The translations under genes were made by a program, and so were the position numbers. 64,000 bases of DNA from Macrostomum hystrix (lineage: Eukaryota > Platyhelminthes > Macrostomidae), in contig CATNEN010000011.1 of NCBI GenBank assembly GCA_950097015.1, positions 930,001 through 994,000 on the forward strand, given 5' to 3'. The notes under the pieces were generated by a model. That model did no database searches and was not told where the DNA came from. It saw nothing but the letters and a program-made list of their open reading frames with translations. This document shows, in pieces, positions 57,113 through 64,000 of the stretch. Numbering within the stretch: position 1 is the stretch's first letter; every line of letters starts with the position of its first letter.

Positions 57113-57341
57113 TTTCCTAATATTAATATTCTGCAAGCTAGGTCAGGTGTTCTCCTACATTTCTTCATAACTGGCTGAAAGCAAAACAGAATGAACGTTT
57201 AATTATTCACGAACATAATTTTAGGCAGTTTGAAACTTCAAATATTGGCGTTTCTTGTTTTGTTTTCTAATACGAGAAAATATATTCCTTTAACAATCTT
57301 ATGGTTTTCTACCTAAGTGCTAGTTGAACAGAAAATAATAC

Positions 57342-57347
57342 AATAAA
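57342..57347 (+). terminator. Polyadenylation signal of the mucin-like gene
   Basis: AATAAA 230 bp after the stop codon. Confidence 0.5.
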
Positions 57348-57349
57348 AC

Positions 57350-58831
57350 CACACAGGAGGTGTTAAGCAATAATTTATACCTGAATTACACTACTTAATT
57401 ACTCTTATCCACCGTCAAGTCGGTTGATATAGTCAGTATACCTACTACTCTACAAGCTATGGCTAATATGGCTATTGTTGCTTTAGTGACATCTTATAAT
57501 AAATAGAGTCTTCGCAGTTAGAGCCAGTCTTTACGGCAATGAATGAATAAAAATGGCAGGCCGAGGTCGAAGCCCTCGAATATACGAGTAATAACCAAGA
57601 GATAAGGACGGGGCAGAAGAGTAAAATGAGTAGGCACGGGCCAGAGGGTAAGAGCTGAAATGGAGGTGTTGAGGAAAGAGAGGCGAGCAGCTAGCCAATC
57701 AGAGACGAGGAAGAGGAAAGAGAAGTGAAGGTTAGCTCAGAATGCAAACAGACAGAAGGAGACTAGAAGAGACAATAATAATGTTTTGCAGTTGGGGTGA
57801 GGTGGCGACCAATCAGAAACGAGGAATGATAAGCCGCGAGTAGGGGAAACGAGAGAGAAAAACGAGATTTAACAGGATGAGGTAAACAAAAATGTAGATA
57901 ACGGAAGAGTTAATAGAGGGCAGAAAACAGAGACGAAAGTCGCGATGTTAGACTCATGGTCCCTGAGGCGTCTATTTCGAGCTTTTGCCCGCCTTCATTA
58001 TTCTTCCCTCTCAAAGTCCCGCTAAGCCATCGGTTTTATCTGCCAAGCGCTGCAATCCACATGAAAATATCTGGCCAAAGAGGATCGAGCAATAAGTGCC
58101 AGAGAGGAGCCACCCAGACACTGCAGAACAAGAGCTTTGGCGCCTGCTCACAAACTAGAGCAGGATTAGTTAGTTAAGAGCAAGAGTAGGATTGGTAGGA
58201 GCCAGGGTGCTGCGTGCGCACTTAAGCCTGACTGATTGATCAGATTAAGCATCATCAGCTTGTGTGCGTTCTGTACTGTGCGCGAATCCGAGCGTTCGAT
58301 TCGTCTAGTTGTAAGCTTTGAGTTTTACTCAATCACTCGCACACACCAGCTAGCAACCCTTTGCTAGGCCGGCCGTATGCAGCACGCGATTCTCTTTTCT
58401 TCAAAACTCACGAATAGAGGGACGATCGGTGCCTATACACCAATCCATCATGGGACATACACACAGAGACACGAAGTGCTGGTAGGGTTGCTGCGACAAA
58501 TGAGCTGACTAATTCTGTCCCTCAACCACTCTCCCCTTCTCTCGCCTCACAAACTCTTTCTGTCGCTCAGGTATTGATCTAAGAATTGCATCGATCGACG
58601 GGAAACATATTGTGCTCACAAGAGAAGCGCAGGTTCGATCTCAGTGGATTTTTTGTTAGATACTCTCCGTTTTCACGGGAACAGGAAGACGATGTTGTGT
58701 TGAACAAAACACAGTTTTTGGGTTTTGTGAACCCTGGGAAAGCGTCCCAGTTGTGTGATGCGTCTATTTGATACGACAAGCACAACTCAAACTCTGTCAT
58801 CAATGAAATTGAATACAAGAATCGTTATCGC
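57350..58831. other. Intergenic DNA between the mucin-like and kinase genes
   Basis: A purine-rich stretch (57560-57950) is followed by a more GC-balanced one (58180-58420). Short open frames on both strands near 58580-58820 lack support; this part is the likely 3' UTR of the kinase gene. Confidence 0.45.
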
Positions 58832-59791
58832 TCAAGCACAAATACTTCGGCCAATAGCTAGAGAACACTCTTTCAAGTGATTCTCAACGCTTTGGTTGGC
58901 GAATTCGGTTGTAGCAGACTTGGCAGGTGTCCGGAGGTGAGCAAGTTTCGCCAGCCACGGGTGCCGCAGAGCCTGTCCTGAGGTTGGTCTCCTCTCCGGC
59001 TGAGCACTAGTCAGCCAGCTCAAAAAATCGGCCGCCAAGCGAGATTCTGGCGACCAATGCGGGCCTCGGCCGCCGGAGAGAATCTCGCGGATGACGACGC
59101 CAGCGGACCAGATGTCGACGGCGGGTGTGGCAACTCCTGGCAGCTCCGGGGCCGCGTACTCGGCCGTTCTAGCCGTGGCAACGCCGCCAGAGATCACCGA
59201 GCTAAAGTCCACAATGGTCAGCGATGATATGTCGTCAGCACTGTCTAGGACGATGTTCTCCGGCTTAAGGTCCGCGTGCACCACCCCGATGGAGTGCAGC
59301 CGACGTAGTTGACGAAGCAGCGCTCGAGAAAACCTCAGCGCTGTTGCCTCACTGAAACGTCGCAGCCTGTTGAGAGCGGAACGAAGCGAGCCTCCCTGAC
59401 GCTGCGGTGTCAGCAACGCAGCGCAGCTGTTGTTCAGCAGCAGAGCACCGCGATCCAATCCGAGCCGTCGATTAGCAGTCACCTCAGCGACCAGACGGCG
59501 GCGATCGGCGACAGATTCAATACGGACGAACTTCACCGCGAGTGGCGCAGCCTTCGCTGACGAATCATTGGCGACAGTCCTGTCGACTGCGGAAACGACA
59601 AAGCCGGACGAGCCGGATCCAAGGCGTTCTCCCAGACTGAAACGATTGAAAAACGTGGCCTCATTAATTGTCTCGAGGCCATTCTGACGCAACAGCTGGC
59701 TTTTACTCAGCAGGGCTTGGCAACGGCTTGACGCCGAACTCGAAGCAAAAAAAACTTTGTGGTTCAAGATGAGGATAAATATAAAAAGCAT
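58832..59791 (-). CDS. Intronless divergent protein kinase
   Basis: From ATG at 59791 the frame encodes 319 residues with a full kinase fold. Visible elements: glycine loop GSGSSGFV (58-65), ATP lysine in LAVKF (K87), helix C glutamate (E103), catalytic loop HADLKPEN (D174, N179), metal-binding DFS (D195) in place of DFG, APE as AAPE (213-216), DIWSAG (226-231) and the conserved Arg in PERRPT (R268), then RHPWL. Lys, Glu and both Asp are kept, so catalysis is plausible. The HRD arginine is Ala (a non-RD kinase) and the DFG glycine is Ser. LRHPWL and the compact C-lobe resemble CAMK-like kinases. The first 20 residues are hydrophobic (LFIFILILN) and could be a signal anchor, or intronic if an acceptor near TTTTTTTGCTTCGAG is used. 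The lack of introns in a gene-rich-in-introns window suggests retroposition. Confidence 0.75.
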   Translation of the reverse strand: MLFIFILILNHKVFFASSSASSRCQALLSKSQLLRQNGLETINEATFFNRFSLGERLGSGSSGFVVSAVDRTVANDSSAKAAPLAVKFVRIESVADRRRLVAEVTANRRLGLDRGALLLNNSCAALLTPQRQGGSLRSALNRLRRFSEATALRFSRALLRQLRRLHSIGVVHADLKPENIVLDSADDISSLTIVDFSSVISGGVATARTAEYAAPELPGVATPAVDIWSAGVVIREILSGGRGPHWSPESRLAADFLSWLTSAQPERRPTSGQALRHPWLAKLAHLRTPAKSATTEFANQSVENHLKECSLAIGRSICA

Positions 59792-60843
59792 GTTATGATA
59801 GAAGGAATGAGATTGCTCACACAGATCAGCTCATGCAGGTGCCACTTCTTACGAGCGTATGAAGCCTGAAATTCGCTTTTCTTTTCAAAGCCTAGAGGCC
59901 TTTTGTTCTCATTGAACACGCAATCTGACCATGCATTCTGCGCACAATGGGGCAGAATTGTGTCATTGTGCACAGCTGTGCAATGTTCAGTCAAGGTGTG
60001 CTGCCTATTGTAAAATGTGCTCAAAAGCTTGATGCTTCATGCCGAGTAGATCGTACAGACTTTTTCATTCCGTGAGCTTTCATTAAAATCTTCATTCGTC
60101 ACAGTTTTCTATGATTTTTTCTCAGTTTTTATGTTTTATTTATCAGATCAAAGCAGATAATTTTGTGAACCTTTTAATCCTCGAGCGAAGGAAACTGATT
60201 ACTGCAATAATCTGCTTTGAAAGAAAAAAACTGCTTGCATGGCTAGTACAAAAGTCTACCCTTAGGCCCCAACTCTCGTGAGCTTTAACAATACCTATAA
60301 TCTACTTCATATCCCGAGATGCAACAGGTTTATATGTAATTAGGCCTCGAATATATAATTAGCCTGCAGGACTAACTCCCCCATTTCTGGGGCATTCTTT
60401 TCCATTAGCAAAGGCTACTAGGTAATTATTAGTAGCGTAAATTATTTGTTAGCTCGCCGATACGATTGTAGGCTTGAGGCTTCGATCTGCTCAGTTCCTG
60501 ATTCTGGACGCGCTGTCGTGTTTCTGTATTGATTTTTTTTCTGTGGGCGAGTGCAAGGCAAAAAGAAGGACGGAAGGAAGGCAGGGCTTGTGCAACTTTT
60601 CTTGCAGCTCATTTCATTTATTTGAAGAACGAAATCCTGATTGGCTTTCAAACAGATAGGTCCTCTTTCCTCCCCTTTTTGGGCCAACCTCCTTCCCACA
60701 CTTTGCTCCCCTATCCCATCGAACAAGTCCCTCTAACTGGTACTTATTTATGCGCAGACGGAGCCGAGTATAGAAGGCCGGCCCTCGAAATCAGCTGTTC
60801 CGAACTTTTGTTAATTCGTTTCTGTCGCATGGCCAGCTAGGGA
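59792..60843. other. Divergent intergenic region between the kinase and EF-hand genes
   Basis: The two genes point away from each other, so their promoters must lie here. No array and no clear core promoter is recognised. Confidence 0.5.
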
Positions 60844-61335
60844 ATGACCCAGTGCAGAGCTGCAGCCGCAGCCTCCGCTCCCAAGGAGCTAGACGCAGAG
60901 TCTGTGGCATTCTTGGCGGACGCCAGCAGTCTCAGCGGCGACCAGGTGCGCCAACTGTACGCAGAGTTCAAGGCCAAGCAACCGTCTGGCAGTCGAGCGG
61001 ACTTTCTCAACCTGCTGGCCAAGACGCACAGCTCGGCTGAGGTGCTACGCAAGAAAGCCCACCAGTTCTTCGAGCTGTTCGACGCCAACAAAGACCGCAG
61101 CATCTCCAAGGAGGAGGTGCTGGCGATAATGAACGCCGTGTTCCAGACAGCTCGCGACCGCGGCGTGCAACTGAGCAAGACGCCGTTGCAGGTTTGCGAG
61201 GACTTCTTCAGACAGCTAGACACGGACAGAAACAGCGAGATCTCGCATGAAGAGTTCGTTGAAGGCGTCCTGTCGGACCCAGACCTGCTGCGCATCCTGC
61301 AGACTCCCGAGGTTATTGACACCTTGGGTAGGTAG
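60844..61335 (+). CDS. EF-hand calcium sensor related to the NCS/KChIP family, lacking EF2
   Basis: The single-exon 163-aa frame starts at ATG 60844, with an in-frame TAG six bases upstream. After an Ala-rich N terminus comes LSGDQVRQLYAEFKAKQPSG, which aligns with the cryptic first EF-hand of neuronal calcium sensors. Two canonical loops follow: DANKDRSISKEE (80-91) and DTDRNSEISHEE (126-137), with acidic or polar residues at positions 1, 3, 5, 9 and Glu at 12. Position 6 is Arg/Ser instead of Gly. FVEGVLSDPDLLRILQ matches the end of the family. Relative to KChIP/NCS proteins the second EF-hand appears to be absent. There is no Gly2, so no N-myristoylation. The protein probably binds calcium through the two C-terminal loops. 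The intronless structure suggests a retrocopy, but the frame is intact. Confidence 0.8.
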   Translation: MTQCRAAAAASAPKELDAESVAFLADASSLSGDQVRQLYAEFKAKQPSGSRADFLNLLAKTHSSAEVLRKKAHQFFELFDANKDRSISKEEVLAIMNAVFQTARDRGVQLSKTPLQVCEDFFRQLDTDRNSEISHEEFVEGVLSDPDLLRILQTPEVIDTLGR

Positions 61336-61514
61336 GTTGCTAGGATACGGGTGGAAGCGTCTCATTGTGCGGCTCAGCGACCGGACATTCCAATTGACTT
61401 GCCGTGGCTCTAACGAGAACCCCAGTTAGACACAATTGCTATTGTTATTGTCTATTGATAAACATGCACATAAACAGATTCGTTTATTTACGCTCGTAAT
61501 TACTGGCTACAAAG

Positions 61515-61835
61515 ATAATATTAGATAAGACATTAAATTGAACAATTAGAACATCGCTTTCCATTCTACAGGTGAGAATATTAGATAAGACATGAAATTA
61601 GAAAATTATAACATCGCCTTCCATTCTACAGGTGAGAGTATTAGATAAGACATTAAATTAAACAATTAGAACATCGCCTTCCATTCTACAGGTGAGAGTA
61701 TTAGATAAGACATTAAATTAAACAATTAGAACATCGCCTTCCATTCTACAGGTGAGAGTATTAGATAAGACATTAAATTAAACAATTAGAACATCGCCTT
61801 CCATTCTACAGGTGAGAGTATTATATAAGACATCT
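61515..61835. repeat. 60-bp tandem repeat containing joined 3'/5' splice-like motifs
   Basis: About five copies with ATTAGATAAGACATTAAATT and CGCCTTCCATTCTACAGGTG. TTCTACAG|GTGAG occurs in each copy (61565, 61625, 61685, 61745, 61805). Confidence 0.9.
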
Positions 61836-62810
61836 CCTGTATGATAATGACATTTAAAAGCGTTTAAATTTAAATTATATGTTCAGGTAGTTAAAGATTT
61901 GACATTTTTTCATTAGTGAAGGCCTTATTTTATCTGCATACAATATCCATGACATTGTGGGTGAGTCTTTTTTTATTTCACATCTAAAATGTCCTTTCAC
62001 TTCAGACAGGTATAAGGTATATAATTTTTGGTTAAGAGGGGCTTTTTAATTCAACAGTTTCGCTTGTTTTTGAATGCACGTGATTTTAATATCAATTCAC
62101 AAATGTCTGTTGTGCACTTTTTGAAGTTATTGAATTTGCTAAGGTATTTCCATTTTTACCATGTGATTCGCTTATCTAAGCAAGGAAATATATGGGTAAT
62201 TGTCGTTGACAAAAGTGGTGTTATGGTAAATGCTAAGGATTGATGTAACAAAAGTGCACAACATTTTAAGTTCCCCCCATGGCAACTGCGCGAATATGCA
62301 AAATAAGGAGGGCAGGAGACAGCTATTGACGGGTTGGAGCACATGTCGCTGGTGCGTCATTTCAGGCAGACGCACCTTAACAGGCGTTTTTCCATGGCGT
62401 CGATTGTACGGCGTCGCATGCAGGACAAGTCAGGGAGAGAGCGCGAGCGCCGTTATCCGAAGATCTAGACAATCCAGTAAGCAATGACCGTAGCTGACAT
62501 TATTAGCCTGCTGTTCGAGAGTGATGATGGACAAGCGATGCCAGGCTATGTGGACTGCACAGATTTTTCTAGTTATGTCTGCAATATAACGAGCTAGGAG
62601 AATGCGGGGTATATATTAATATTCGAAAGATTGCATACCAACTGCGCATGCATGAATAAGTGCAAACACTGCGAAACGACTGGAAATGATAAAAGTGTTG
62701 AAATTGTACTAATCAGTTTTCAAAACTTCAAGATGAAATTTTTAATAACGACTATTGCAGGCCTTGACATTATGCGATAGGGAAAATATCTAAACAGCTC
62801 TGTTGTCGAA
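61836..62810. other. Unique DNA
   Basis: A T-rich stretch with a good acceptor-like CCTTTCACTTCAG near 62005 and an open frame at 62028-62243 that I do not trust. No other feature. Confidence 0.4.
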
Positions 62811-62814
62811 CTAG

Positions 62815-64000
62815 AATAGTAACTAGAATCGTAGCTGGAATCGTAGCTGGAATCGTAGCTGGAATCGATCTAGAATCGTAGCTGGAATCGTAGCTGGAAT
62901 CGTAGCTGGAATCGTAGCTGGAATCGTATCTGGAATCGTAGCTGGAATCGTAGCTAGAATCATAGCTAGAATCGTAGTTAGAATCATAGCTAGAATCGTA
63001 GCTGGAATCGTAGCTAGAATCGAACTAAAATCATGGCTAGAATCATAGCTACAATCGTAGCTAGAATCGAACTAGAATCGTAGCTAGAATCGAACTAGAA
63101 TCGTAGCTAGAATCGTAGCTAGAATCGAACTAGAATCGTAGCTAGAATCGTAGCTAGAATCGAACTAGAATCGTAGCTAGAATCGTAGCTAGAATCGAAC
63201 TAGAATCGTAGCTAGAATCGTAGCTAGAATCGAACTAGAATCGTAGCTGGAATCGTAGCTAGAATCGAACTAGAATCGTAGCTAGAATCGAACTAGAATC
63301 GTAGCTAGAATCGAACTAGAATCGTAGCTAGAATCATAGCTAGAATCGAACTAGAATCGTAGCTAGAATCGTAGCTAGAATCGAACTAGAATCGTAGCTA
63401 GAATCGTAGCTAGAATCGAACTAGAATCGTAGCTAGAATCGAACTAGAATCGTAGCTAGAATCGAACCAGAATCATAGCTAGAATCGTAGCTAGAATCGA
63501 ACTAGAATCGTAGCTAGAATCGTAGCTAGAATCGAACTAGAATCGTAGCTAGAATCGTAGCTAGAATCGAACTAGAATCGTAGCTAGAATCGTAGCTAGA
63601 ATCGAACTAGAATCGTAGCTAGAATCGAACTAGAATCGTAGCTAGAATCGTAGCTAGAATCGAACTAGAACCGTGGCTAGAATCGTAGCTGGAATCATCG
63701 CTGGAATCGTAGCTAGAATCGAACTAGAATCATGGCTAGGATCGCAGCTAGAATCGCAGTTAGAATTCAAAGCTAGAATCGCAGCTAATCTAGAATCGAA
63801 CTAGAATCGTAGCTGGAATCGTAGCTAGAATCATAGATAGAATCGTAGCTAGAATCGTAGCTAGAATCGAACTAGAATCGTAGCTTAAATCGTAGCTGGA
63901 ATCGTAGCTGGAATCGTAGCTAGAATCGTTGCTAGAATCATGGCTAGAATCATGGCTAGAATCATGGCTAGAATCATGGCTAGAATCATGGCTAGAATCG
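62815..64000. repeat. 11/12-bp alternating minisatellite, continues beyond the window
   Basis: Units TAGAATCGTAGC (12 bp) and TAGAATCGAAC (11 bp) alternate as 12+12+11 or 12+11 blocks. TAGCTA palindromes arise at each junction. Both ends carry older variants (TGGAATCGTAGC left, TAGAATCATGGC right). Confidence 0.95.

Noticed and set aside
58579..58818. 79-codon minus-strand frame just downstream of the kinase
   Set aside because: Overlaps an equally long frame on the other strand and lies in the expected 3' UTR.
62028..62243. 71-codon frame after an acceptor-like site
   Set aside because: No ATG at the start, a stop immediately upstream of the frame, T-rich composition and no partner exon.

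Overview
This is nuclear DNA of a bilaterian animal. The evidence is spliced genes with GT-AG introns, a labial/Hox1 homeobox gene, a mitochondrial complex III subunit, tRNA-derived SINEs and a non-autonomous hAT-type transposon. I cannot fix the phylum. The Hox1 homeodomain is intact and typical, and overall composition is moderate GC. The most striking property is tandem repetition. About 30 separate minisatellite or satellite arrays (monomers of 4 to 124 bp) fill roughly half of the window, and every intron that can be bounded from both sides contains at least one.

Layout, left to right. 1-146: C-terminal coding end of an unidentified + strand gene. 320-3530: 124-bp satellite. 3648-4205: 18-bp array. 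4619-5393: truncated hAT-like element with a 16-bp array inside it. 5394-7768: mostly unique DNA. 7982-20269: a + strand gene for a very large (at least 2,404 aa) disordered protein ending in a class I PDZ ligand (ETSV); one intron holds a SINE and a 3.7-kb 29-bp array, another a 22-bp array. 22860-23936: UQCRB-like complex III subunit. 24300-31000: five arrays and a complete hAT-like element (25097-25869) with an 8-bp target duplication. 31211-31615 (-): polyQ protein exon. 33065-37790: 4.7-kb array of the same 16-bp family carried by the hAT elements. 39390-50280 (-): Hox1, two exons separated by a 10-kb intron packed with arrays. 50517-50821: TATC microsatellite just upstream of Hox1. 52312-53598: small two-exon gene of unknown function. 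54507-57112: mucin-like single-pass membrane protein. 58832-59791 (-): intronless divergent protein kinase. 60844-61335: intronless EF-hand protein of neuronal-calcium-sensor type. 61515-61835: 60-bp repeat. 62815 to the window end: 11/12-bp array.

The genes do not form a pathway; they are unrelated neighbours. What unites the window is the repeat biology. One 16-bp family appears inside two copies of a DNA transposon and as a free multi-kilobase array. A 22-bp family appears both in the UQCRB-like intron and 4 kb away. One 229-bp intron is largely a minisatellite whose units each end in a 3' splice-site-like motif, and the last unit supplies the real acceptor. Splice phases were checked by hand for every junction reported. 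Homology statements rest on motifs I recognise, not on searches. Array borders are accurate to about 10-20 bp.
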